A stretch of 13,697 nucleotides of DNA from an uncultured Flavobacteriaceae bacterium (GTDB lineage: Bacteria > Bacteroidota > Bacteroidia > Flavobacteriales > Flavobacteriaceae), in the NCBI GenBank assembly GCA_947311745.1, contig CAMZLT010000179.1, forward strand, positions 1-13,697. Reading direction: 5' to 3'. The notes under the pieces were generated by a model. The model ran no database searches. It was not told where the DNA came from and saw nothing but the letters and a program-made list of their open reading frames with translations. Every line of letters begins with the position of its first letter. Positions within the stretch are counted from its first letter, which is position 1. A program made the translations under genes and the position numbers. This document shows, in pieces, positions 6,747 to 13,311 of the stretch.

Positions 6747-6785
6747 TATTGATTTAAAAGATTTTTTTAGATTTTCAAATGCACC

Positions 6786-6845
6786 ACAACGATTTTATAT
6801 CCACAATTTCGCAAAAACAACATTTTCGTGATATAAAACTGTTGT
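6786..6845. repeat. Imperfect inverted repeat, 16-nt arms
   Basis: ACAAC-GA-TTTTATATC (6786-6801) faces GATATAAAA-CT-GTTGT (6830-6845). Nine inner and five outer pairs flank a 2x2 mismatch, with a 28-nt spacer. It sits in the upstream region of the GNAT gene, so it may be an operator-like site, a leader hairpin or a palindromic mobile remnant. Confidence 0.6.
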
Positions 6846-6876
6846 AAAGTTAGATTAAATTTTCCTCATTTACAAA
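6845..6876 (-). promoter_or_regulatory. Candidate promoter for the GNAT gene
   Basis: Minus strand: TTTG (6876-6873), 20-bp spacer, TAACTTTA (6852-6845), one mismatch from the TAnnTTTG consensus at the normally conserved last G. Initiation would fall near 6838-6841, inside the right arm of the inverted repeat, giving a leader of about 93 nt. Confidence 0.4.
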
Positions 6877-6990
6877 TAAATATAGCACCTTTTCACAATT
6901 TATACTGACATACAAAACAGTCTAATAAGCCGTTTATTTTAGACTATTTCACACACCTAATATGGCATTTCTAAAAACACGATATAATAA

Positions 6991-7024
6991 AAAAATCTTG
7001 TGATTTTGCAATCACAAGATTTTT
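6991..7024 (-). terminator. Strong intrinsic terminator after the C1 peptidase gene
   Basis: A perfect 15-bp stem, AAAAATCTTGTGATT and its complement, closes a TTGC tetraloop. On the minus strand it is followed by an unbroken T-run, 26 bp beyond the peptidase stop. The symmetric flanks would also allow termination from the other direction. Confidence 0.9.
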
Positions 7025-7050
7025 ATAAACTTAAATTTAATCAAGGTTAA

Positions 7051-8307
7051 TTATTTAATACCTAATTTTTTTTTCATTTCGTTCGATAACGCATCTTTAT
7101 GAATCATAATATTCATTGTTTTATATCTAACATACGGAAAAGAAGCATAAAAATAGCCATCGCATTGGTTGTATTTTGTTCCCCAAGAATTTTTAACAAT
7201 AAAATACTTTGTTCCTTTTTGGTCTTTTACTAATCCAGTAATGTGCATTCCGTGATCATCGGTAGTTGTTTGCTCATCAAAAGCATCTTGTCTTTCTTCC
7301 TGTGTTACCCATTTTTCTTTTACTGGTTGCATAAATGCATTACTTATTTTTTCGGCTCCTGCATTATTAAAAAACACGTCATCTTTTCCTTTTGCCTCAA
7401 TAGTGCTTTCATCGACAGGTAAAATTGCCAAAGCATCTCTTGCTGAAAACCCTTTTTCAGATACATCTGCTCCCCAAGCAAAGGTAAATCCTTTTTTAAT
7501 TGCTCCTTCCATTATATCCATAAATTCATCTAAAGGTACGTTGTAACAAGATTGCATTGCCCAATTATCTTGTACTTCTAAAACGAATTTTTTATAAAAA
7601 GGATGATGTGTATAAGAAGTAATACTAATGTAATCATCCATGTTTAAATCTAGATGCTTTGCATACGATTTTGGTGTATAGGTTACGCCATCTACTTTAA
7701 AAGTAAAATCCTCTGTATTTTCAGGAATATCGCCTAAATAAGCATCTACTACGTTTGTAAACGCTTTTTTCCAGTTTTTAGTAAGTTTTCCTCCTTGTGG
7801 TTTTTTAGCAAAAACTTTAAGCATAGCTGCTAAAGCTTGTTCCATTTCGGCATGTTTGTGTTGGTCAGAACCATATTGCAATCCTGTATAAACAGATTCT
7901 GGCACGATTCCAAAACGTTTAATTACCCACGGAATATCATGAAAAGCACCACCTTCGCCAAAATTAAATGTTCCGTACATACGCAAATAATTTTCGGCTT
8001 TACCAATATATGCATTACGAGCGATAAACATTTCGGATAAATTTGCAGGTTTATGTCCTTTTCGTATCATTTCGGATTCCATAAATGATAATGAGGAAAA
8101 ACTCCAACAAGTACCTGTTCGGTTTTGATTTTCAACAGGAGTTGCTTCTAAATCTTTTATTAATTTGAATTCGTATTTACTTCCTTTTTTATTAGTAAAA
8201 GGTTTGTTGTCTTTTTTTGCTACCGTTTTTTTTGTGGTAAATTCTTGTGCGTTTACCGAAAAAATTACCAAAAAGAGTACTAATGTTACTACTAAATATT
8301 TTTTCAT
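7051..8307 (-). CDS. Secreted C1-family cysteine peptidase, bleomycin hydrolase/aminopeptidase C-like
   Basis: A 418-residue papain-clan peptidase of the C1B type. The oxyanion Gln61, nucleophile Cys67 (RTGTCWSFSS), His352 (DDHGMHITG) and Asn373 (VKNSWGT) are all present in the expected order, with the long insert between Cys and His typical of PepC and bleomycin hydrolase. Residues 1-20 form a signal peptide (MKKYLVV..., SVNA before Gln21), so unlike the cytosolic PepC of lactic acid bacteria it should act in the periplasm or outside. There is no T9SS tail. The C-terminus ends in KKLGIK; in this family the C-terminal tail enters the active site and restricts the enzyme to aminopeptidase action, which I infer may hold here. 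It is bounded by terminators on both sides, and no good TAnnTTTG box was found before it. Confidence 0.9.
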   Translation of the reverse strand: MKKYLVVTLVLFLVIFSVNAQEFTTKKTVAKKDNKPFTNKKGSKYEFKLIKDLEATPVENQNRTGTCWSFSSLSFMESEMIRKGHKPANLSEMFIARNAYIGKAENYLRMYGTFNFGEGGAFHDIPWVIKRFGIVPESVYTGLQYGSDQHKHAEMEQALAAMLKVFAKKPQGGKLTKNWKKAFTNVVDAYLGDIPENTEDFTFKVDGVTYTPKSYAKHLDLNMDDYISITSYTHHPFYKKFVLEVQDNWAMQSCYNVPLDEFMDIMEGAIKKGFTFAWGADVSEKGFSARDALAILPVDESTIEAKGKDDVFFNNAGAEKISNAFMQPVKEKWVTQEERQDAFDEQTTTDDHGMHITGLVKDQKGTKYFIVKNSWGTKYNQCDGYFYASFPYVRYKTMNIMIHKDALSNEMKKKLGIK

Positions 8308-8339
8308 TTGTTTTGTTTTTGTGATTAATAAAATATGAC

Positions 8340-8368
8340 AAAACAGCTAAATGTTATTTAGCTGTTTT
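8340..8368 (-). terminator. Intrinsic terminator after pheS
   Basis: A 13-bp stem, AAAACAGCTAAAT pairing with ATTTAGCTGTTTT around GTT (some inner pairs will open to enlarge the loop). It lies in the 71-bp gap between pheS and the peptidase gene, starting about 10 bp past the pheS stop, and separates the two units. Confidence 0.85.
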
Positions 8369-8378
8369 TTATTTAAAA

Positions 8379-9398
8379 TTATAAAACAGATTTAAATTGT
8401 TCAAGAAAACGTTTATCATTTTCGTAAAACATTCTAATATCTGGTATTTGATATAAAAGCATTGCGATTCGTTCAATTCCCATTCCGAAAGCAAAACCCG
8501 AATATTTTTCAGGGTCAATATTTGCATTTTTAAGCACATTTGGATCTACCATTCCACACCCCATAATTTCTAACCAACCTGTACCTTTGGTGATTTTATA
8601 ATCTACTTCGGTTTCTAAACCCCAATAAATATCAACTTCGGCACTTGGTTCGGTAAACGGAAAATAGCTTGGCCGTAATCTAATTTTTGATTTTCCAAAC
8701 ATTTCTTTGGTAAAGTATAATAAAGTTTGCTTTAAATCGGCAAATGAAACATCGGTATCTATGTAAAGTCCTTCCACTTGATGAAAAATACAATGAGCTC
8801 TAGCAGAAATATCCTCATTTCTAAACACACGACCTGGCGAAATGGTTCTAATTGGTGGTTTGTTGTTTTCCATATACCTAACTTGCACTGATGAAGTGTG
8901 TGTTCGCAGTAAAATATCAGGATTTTGTTCAATAAAAAAAGTATCTTGCATATCTCGTGCAGGATGGTGTTCTGGCAAATTTAAAGCTGTAAAATTATGC
9001 CAATCATCTTCAATCTCTGGCCCTTCGGAAACGTTAAATCCTATTCTAGAAAAAATTTCAACAATACGATTTTTTACTATTGAAATCGGATGTCTTGAAC
9101 CTAGTTCTAATGATTCAGCAGGTCTAGACAAATCACCATAAAGTAATTTTTTTTCGGTAGTATCTGCTAATTTTTTATTGAGTTCTGCAACCTTATCGGA
9201 AGCCGATTTTCTTAAATTATTAAGCGCTTGTCCCAAGTCTTTTTTTAACGATGCGTCTACTTTTTTAAATTCGTTAAACAATTCTTTTAGCATTCCTTTA
9301 GAACCTAAATATTTAATTCTAAACTGTTCAACCTCATCTTTACTAGTTGTCTTAAAAGATTTTACTTCGGTTATTAATTTATTTACTTTATCTAACAT
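8379..9398 (-). CDS. pheS: Phenylalanine--tRNA ligase alpha subunit
   Basis: Class II aminoacyl-tRNA synthetase catalytic subunit; with PheT it forms the cytosolic heterotetramer that charges tRNA-Phe. Length, 339 residues, is standard. Residues 1-90 form the charged N-terminal coiled-coil that contacts tRNA. The catalytic part shows HPISIVKNRI (103-112), NLPEHHPARDMQDTFF (140-155), RTHTSSVQVR (165-174), motif 2 in GRVFRNED...HCIFHQVEG (189-210), the FTEPSAEVDI phenylalanine pocket block (248-257), GTGWLEIMGCGMV (272-284) and motif 3 FAFGMGIERIAM (302-313). pheT is not adjacent, as is common in this phylum. A -7 box lies just upstream, so it probably has its own promoter, with possible readthrough from the aminotransferase operon. 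Confidence 0.98.
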   Translation of the reverse strand: MLDKVNKLITEVKSFKTTSKDEVEQFRIKYLGSKGMLKELFNEFKKVDASLKKDLGQALNNLRKSASDKVAELNKKLADTTEKKLLYGDLSRPAESLELGSRHPISIVKNRIVEIFSRIGFNVSEGPEIEDDWHNFTALNLPEHHPARDMQDTFFIEQNPDILLRTHTSSVQVRYMENNKPPIRTISPGRVFRNEDISARAHCIFHQVEGLYIDTDVSFADLKQTLLYFTKEMFGKSKIRLRPSYFPFTEPSAEVDIYWGLETEVDYKITKGTGWLEIMGCGMVDPNVLKNANIDPEKYSGFAFGMGIERIAMLLYQIPDIRMFYENDKRFLEQFKSVL

Positions 9399-9420
9399 AA
9401 TTCCTATTCTTTACAGCTTA

Positions 9421-9428
9421 CAAAAATA
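9421..9428 (-). promoter_or_regulatory. -7 box for pheS
   Basis: Minus strand TATTTTTG matches TAnnTTTG, 22 bp before the pheS ATG; the leader would be about 15 nt. No TTTG is visible at the -33 position. The box lies in the 50-bp gap behind the aminotransferase, which has no obvious terminator. Confidence 0.5.
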
Positions 9429-9448
9429 GATAAAATCCTTTAATAAAC

Positions 9449-10627
9449 TTAAATAACTTCGTTTAAAACTGTTAAAATTATTTCGCATCCTTGCTCTATT
9501 TCGGTATTTGAAATAGTTAAAGGTGGTGTTATTCTAATCGCACGACCTTCAAAAAGCAACCAAAACAACAACAATCCTCTATCTAAACACTTTAAAATTA
9601 TTTTACTTGCAAGTTCTGGTGTTTCTACAATAACAGCAAGCATTAAGCCTTTACCACGAATTTCTAAAATAGCAGTATGTTTTAGTAATTTACGGAATAA
9701 TTTTTCTTTTTCCAGTACCTGATTCATTAAATTACTATTTAAAACTTCTTGCAAAGTTGCCAATGCTGAGGCTGCAATAAGTGGATTTCCACCAAAAGTA
9801 GTTATGTGTCCGAGTTTTGGATTTTCTTTTAGTAATGCCATTTTTTTATCGGAAGCTATAAAAGCACCAATTGGCAAACCTCCACCAAGTCCTTTTCCTG
9901 TAATTACAATATCTGGAGAAATATCGTGATACATAAATTCGAATAATTTTCCTGTTCTACCAATACCGCTTTGAATTTCATCTAAGACCAATAATGCTCC
10001 TACTTTTTCGCAACGTTCTTTTACTTTTTTGAGATAGTCTTTTTTTGGTAGAATAAAACCTGCTCCACCCTGAATGGTTTCTAAAATTACACAAGCGGTT
10101 TTGGTAGTAATTTTAGATAAATCGCTTAGATTATTAAATTCAATAAAACGTACATTTGGTAATAATGGTCTGAAAGCACGATTTTGCTTCTCTGCACCGC
10201 AAACACTCATACTACCTTGTGTATTACCGTGATATGCCAATTTTGCTGCAATAATTTCAGTACGTTTTGTAACTCGTTTTGCCAATTTTAAAGCACCTTC
10301 GGTTGCTTCTGTACCAGAATTTACCAAATATACTTGGTTTAGATTTTTAGGTAAATTATTTACTAATAATTTTGCTAAAGCAACTGGTTTTTTCTGAATA
10401 AATTCGCCATAAACCATAACGTGTAAATAGTCATCTGCTTGTTCTTTTATGGCTTTTATTATTTTAGTATTAGAATGCCCTAAGGTATTTGCCGAAACTC
10501 CTGCAATAAAATCTAAGTATTTTTTTTTATTCGTATCGTAAACATACGAGCCTTTAGCATAAGAAATTTCAATTGCTAAAGGTGTATTGGTTGTTTGTGC
10601 TTGGTATTTTAAAAAATCGGTTTTCAA
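9449..10627 (-). CDS. Class III PLP-dependent aminotransferase (acetylornithine/ornithine type)
   Basis: A 392-residue cytosolic fold-type I transaminase. PLP contacts visible are SGTEATE (104-110), YHG (132-134), Glu183, Asp216 in LDEIQSGIGRTG (215-226), the Schiff-base lysine Lys245 in VITGKGLGGGLPIG, and TTFGGNP (276-282); Arg365 is placed for substrate carboxylate binding. These motifs match the acetylornithine/ornithine/4-aminobutyrate group, but no arginine-biosynthesis genes are adjacent, so the substrate is open. The start is TTG (10625-10627): an in-frame stop lies three codons upstream, and the encoded KTDFLKYQAQT matches the usual N-terminus. That upstream stop is the stop of the DUF5522 gene, so the two genes are in the same frame, 6 bp apart, and surely cotranscribed. 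Confidence 0.92.
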   Translation of the reverse strand: MKTDFLKYQAQTTNTPLAIEISYAKGSYVYDTNKKKYLDFIAGVSANTLGHSNTKIIKAIKEQADDYLHVMVYGEFIQKKPVALAKLLVNNLPKNLNQVYLVNSGTEATEGALKLAKRVTKRTEIIAAKLAYHGNTQGSMSVCGAEKQNRAFRPLLPNVRFIEFNNLSDLSKITTKTACVILETIQGGAGFILPKKDYLKKVKERCEKVGALLVLDEIQSGIGRTGKLFEFMYHDISPDIVITGKGLGGGLPIGAFIASDKKMALLKENPKLGHITTFGGNPLIAASALATLQEVLNSNLMNQVLEKEKLFRKLLKHTAILEIRGKGLMLAVIVETPELASKIILKCLDRGLLLFWLLFEGRAIRITPPLTISNTEIEQGCEIILTVLNEVI

Positions 10628-10633
10628 TTTTTT

Positions 10634-10813
10634 TTAGATTTTAGGTTTGTTTTTAAAACTATCGGTTTTTTTATCGTATCCATACGGACAATGTTTACAA
10701 CCATTTTTACAGCAATAACCACGTTTTAGATGATATTTTTCAGTAAAAACACGATAGCCTTGTTCGTTAAAATAGAAGTCCTCTGGTTCGAGTTCTGGTG
10801 GTTTTGTATACAT
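10634..10813 (-). CDS. DUF5522 family protein, 59 residues
   Basis: A small gene reading MYTKPPELEPEDFYFNEQGY at its start and then an aromatic and basic middle. Its core is GYCCKNGCKHCPYGY, with Cys34, Cys35, Cys39 and Cys42 plus His41, which suggests metal binding or redox chemistry. The ending is basic (DKKTDSFKNKPKI). It matches the small DUF5522 proteins common in Bacteroidota, whose function I do not know. The ATG is at 10811-10813, 20 bp after the DCC-family stop. Its TAA is 6 bp before, and in frame with, the aminotransferase start. The neighbours and the Cys motif are compatible with a redox or metal-related role, but this is inference. Confidence 0.85.
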   Translation of the reverse strand: MYTKPPELEPEDFYFNEQGYRVFTEKYHLKRGYCCKNGCKHCPYGYDKKTDSFKNKPKI

Positions 10814-10833
10814 TTTTTACTTTTTCATTTAAA

Positions 10834-11238
10834 TTATTCCAAAAATCGCTCCAAATATTCTTTCGCAGGAAGCATGCAGCTATCTTTTTTCCCAAACCAT
10901 ATATATCGATTTTTTGCTATCCAATCGTATATAAAATCTCTCGCAAATTTAGGAATTATAAAAAAAACACTTCCTAAATTATACGGAAATCCTAATTTGT
11001 TTCCTATCATAAAAATAGCAGTAGATTTTTGATATATTACACTATCATCTAACAAAATAATACTATCTAAATTATTTTTAACATTTTTATGTAACAAAAG
11101 TTTTTTTGCTACGTCTGATTGTAAAGATGCAAACATAAATTTTTTATTTGTATCTCGTTTTAAAATAAATTGAACCGAGCTGTTGCATAAGTTGCAAACG
11201 CCATCAAAAAAAATTATAGATTTGTTTACTTTTGTCAT
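10834..11238 (-). CDS. DCC (DUF393) thiol-disulfide oxidoreductase family protein
   Basis: A 134-residue cytosolic-type protein with the family hallmark near the N-terminus: FFDGVCNLCNSSVQFIL, where the D-x-x-C-x-x-C gives a CxxC redox motif (Cys15, Cys18). The next conserved block, FMFASLQS, and the terminal LPAKEYLERFLE also fit. The family is predicted to be thioredoxin-like, but activity and partners are mostly uncharacterised. It is the first gene of a three-gene minus-strand operon with DUF5522 and the aminotransferase. It is divergent from the ABC transporter operon, with 44 bp between the two start codons. Confidence 0.92.
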   Translation of the reverse strand: MTKVNKSIIFFDGVCNLCNSSVQFILKRDTNKKFMFASLQSDVAKKLLLHKNVKNNLDSIILLDDSVIYQKSTAIFMIGNKLGFPYNLGSVFFIIPKFARDFIYDWIAKNRYIWFGKKDSCMLPAKEYLERFLE

Positions 11239-11243
11239 TTAGG

Positions 11244-11251
11244 CAAAAATA
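11244..11251 (-). promoter_or_regulatory. -7 box for the DCC-DUF5522-aminotransferase operon
   Basis: Minus strand TATTTTTG matches TAnnTTTG and ends only 5 bp before the DCC ATG. Initiation at the usual distance would give a leaderless or nearly leaderless mRNA. The -33 element is not clear. No equally good box was found for the divergent ABC operon in the same 44-bp gap. Confidence 0.5.
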
Positions 11252-11282
11252 CAAATTATTAAAGTAAATAAAACCTTTAAAG

Positions 11283-11969
11283 ATGATTAAAATAGTAGAT
11301 TTACACAAATCGTATCCAATTGGTAAAAAAGATTTTTTACACGTTTTAAAAGGAATTAATTTACATATTAAAGAAGGTGAATTCGTTTCAATAATGGGTT
11401 CATCTGGTTCTGGAAAATCTACTTTATTAAATATTGTAGGACTTTTAGATGGTCATGATAAAGGTGATTATTTTTTAAACGGACAAAAAATTGAAAAACT
11501 AAACGAGACCAAAGCTGCCGTTTTACGTAATAAATTTTTAGGCTTTGTATTTCAATCGTTTAATTTAATATCTTACAAAACAGCTTTAGAAAATGTAGCT
11601 TTACCTCTATACTACCAAGGTGTTGCCAGAAAAGAAAGACAAAAAATAGCTTTAGAATATTTAGATAAAGTTGGTTTAAAAGATTGGGCAAAGCATTTAC
11701 CAAACGAATTATCAGGAGGGCAAAAACAACGTGTTGCGATCGCTAGAGCCTTAGTTACCAAACCAAAAGTAATTTTAGCAGATGAACCAACAGGTGCGTT
11801 AGATTCAACTACAACCGATTCCGTTATGGAACTACTCAAAGAGATTAACAACGAAGGAATGACCGTTTTTGTAATTACACACGAAGAAGAGGTTGCAGAA
11901 CAAACCAAACGAATTGTTCGCCTTAAAGATGGTAGAATAATTAGTGATGAACTGACTAGTGAGTTATGA
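11283..11969 (+). CDS. ABC transporter ATP-binding protein, MacB/LolD type
   Basis: The 228-residue cytoplasmic ATPase of a MacB/LolD-like transporter. Complete nucleotide-binding elements are present: Walker A GSSGSGKST (39-47), Q-loop Gln91 in VFQSFNLI, signature LSGGQKQR (143-150), Walker B VILADEP (163-169) with D-loop GALDS, and the switch His200 in VITHE. LNETKAAVLRNKFLGFVFQ before the signature is typical of the subfamily that couples to FtsX-type permeases. The last codons, GAG TTA TGA, are supplied by heptad array B, so the final two residues and the stop are repeat-derived. The two permeases downstream complete the transporter; cargo cannot be inferred, and such systems export macrolides, peptides, toxins or lipoproteins. 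Confidence 0.95.
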   Translation: MIKIVDLHKSYPIGKKDFLHVLKGINLHIKEGEFVSIMGSSGSGKSTLLNIVGLLDGHDKGDYFLNGQKIEKLNETKAAVLRNKFLGFVFQSFNLISYKTALENVALPLYYQGVARKERQKIALEYLDKVGLKDWAKHLPNELSGGQKQRVAIARALVTKPKVILADEPTGALDSTTTDSVMELLKEINNEGMTVFVITHEEEVAEQTKRIVRLKDGRIISDELTSEL

Positions 11970-12065
11970 GTTATGAGTGATAAGTTATGAGTTATGAGTG
12001 ATAAGTTATAAGTGATAAGTTATAAGTGATAAGTGATAAGTGAAAAGTGAAAAGTGAAAAGTGAA
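11961..12065. repeat. Heptanucleotide tandem repeat array B, 15 units
   Basis: Fifteen uninterrupted 7-bp units: GAGTTAT (2), GAGTGAT, AAGTTAT, GAGTTAT, GAGTGAT, AAGTTAT, AAGTGAT, AAGTTAT, AAGTGAT (2), AAGTGAA (4). Units change gradually from GAGTTAT on the left to AAGTGAA on the right. The array begins inside the ATPase gene and ends 15 bp before the permease ATG, and it is related to array A at 3651-3748. Confidence 0.97.
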
Positions 12066-12080
12066 AAATAGTACTAAATT

Positions 12081-13310
12081 ATGTTTGATAGAGACCTTTG
12101 GGCAGAAATATTTAATAGCATTAAAAAAAATAAGTTAAGAACATTCTTAACTGGTTTTTCGGTTGCTTGGGGAATTTTTATTCTCGTACTATTATTGGCT
12201 TCTGTTAATGGTATGAAAAACGGATTTGTATCGGAATTTAACGACGATGCAACTAATTCTATTTTTATATTCCCTAGCGTTACCACCTTGCCTTACGCAG
12301 GTTTTGAAGCTGGTAGACGTATTAAATTTACTAACGATGATTTAGAATATATTCAAGGCAATTTTTCGGAAGATATAGAGTATATAACTCCTAGATTCAA
12401 TAAAAATGTTACTGCAAAATATAAAAAAGAAACTGGCACATATCAAGTAAGAGCTGTATTGCCTGACCATAAATTAATCGAAAAAACAATCGTAACTTCT
12501 GGTAGATACCTAAACGCAAACGATGTCAATAAAAAACTAAAAGTAGTAGTTATTGGTAAAAAAATTAAAGAGGACTTATTTCCTGATGAAGATCCTTTAG
12601 AAAAAACATTAATTTTAAATAATTCTACTTTTAACATAATCGGAACATATACAGATGAAGGAAACGATCGTGAAGAACGCTATTTATATATTCCTGTTAC
12701 GACTATGCAACGATTATATAGTAATACCGACAAAATAAATCAAATTATATTAACTTATAATCCAAAATACAACCTAACACAAGCAATGGCTTTTTCGGAT
12801 ATGCTAGAAGAAGTAATGAAACGAAGACATCGTGTAGATCCTGATGATCAAGGTGCAATACGACTAAATAATTATGCTGAGCAGTTTTCAAATGTAAACA
12901 ACTTTACCATGATGCTAACCGCGATAAGTGTATTTGTTGGTTTACTAATTTTAATTGCAGGAATTATTGGTATCGGAAACATCTTAGTATTTATCATCAA
13001 AGAACGAACCAAAGAAATCGGAATACGTAAGGCAATCGGAGCAAAACCATCGCAAATAATTAATTTAGTTATACTAGAATCGGTTTTTATTACAACCATT
13101 TCTGGAATTGGCGGCATGTTATTCGCAATGGCATTAGTAAAATTAGTAGGTAAAGGTATTCAATCACCTGCTTTTTCAAATCCGCAAGTAAAATTACAAA
13201 CCGTAATCATAGCAACAACCATATTAGTTGTAGCAGGAATTTTAGCAGGATTAATACCTGCAATAAAAGCAGCAAGAGTTAAACCAATAGAAGCATTAAA
13301 CGCAGACTAA
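12081..13310 (+). CDS. ABC transporter permease, MacB/FtsX family (first of two)
   Basis: A 409-residue inner-membrane protein with MacB topology. TM1 is at about residues 22-42 (FSVAWGIFILVLLLASVNG); a periplasmic MacB_PCD domain spans about 45-270; three C-terminal helices lie near 281-306, 327-353 and 374-395 (FtsX domain). The cytoplasmic coupling segment ERTKEIGIRKAIGAKPSQI (308-326) and the terminal PAIKAARVKPIEAL (393-406) are classic for the family and contact the ATPase. No N-terminal ATPase is fused, unlike E. coli MacB; the ATPase is the separate upstream gene. The ATG is chosen because MFDRDLWAEI matches the N-terminus of the paralogue downstream, which starts 1 bp after this stop. 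Confidence 0.94.
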   Translation: MFDRDLWAEIFNSIKKNKLRTFLTGFSVAWGIFILVLLLASVNGMKNGFVSEFNDDATNSIFIFPSVTTLPYAGFEAGRRIKFTNDDLEYIQGNFSEDIEYITPRFNKNVTAKYKKETGTYQVRAVLPDHKLIEKTIVTSGRYLNANDVNKKLKVVVIGKKIKEDLFPDEDPLEKTLILNNSTFNIIGTYTDEGNDREERYLYIPVTTMQRLYSNTDKINQIILTYNPKYNLTQAMAFSDMLEEVMKRRHRVDPDDQGAIRLNNYAEQFSNVNNFTMMLTAISVFVGLLILIAGIIGIGNILVFIIKERTKEIGIRKAIGAKPSQIINLVILESVFITTISGIGGMLFAMALVKLVGKGIQSPAFSNPQVKLQTVIIATTILVVAGILAGLIPAIKAARVKPIEALNAD

Positions 13311-13311
13311 A

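Larger units (their letters stand above)
6747..7050. other. Structured intergenic region between GNAT and peptidase genes
   Basis: No gene is present in these 304 bp. They contain an imperfect inverted repeat (6786-6845), a promoter-like pair (6845-6876), a hairpin with a 7-bp outer stem AGTCTAA/TTAGACT (6919-6945), and a perfect 15-bp terminator hairpin (6991-7024). Confidence 0.7.

Noticed and set aside
6786..6845. Integron attC recombination site
   Set aside because: The arms do not satisfy the GTTRRRY/RYYYAAC core pairs, and no integrase or cassette array is visible.
8842..9429. Two plus-strand ORFs opposite pheS
   Set aside because: They are antisense shadows of a conserved housekeeping gene.
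10730..11032. 100-codon plus-strand ORF across the DUF5522/DCC junction
   Set aside because: It lies antisense to two recognised families and shows only low-complexity Phe-rich sequence.
11252..11282. Promoter for the ABC transporter operon
   Set aside because: No TAnnTTTG box at a suitable distance from the ATG at 11283 was found on the plus strand; the promoter probably deviates from consensus.
11612..11908. 98-codon minus-strand ORF inside the ABC ATPase
   Set aside because: Antisense shadow of the signature and Walker B region; Ser/Thr-rich with no domain.
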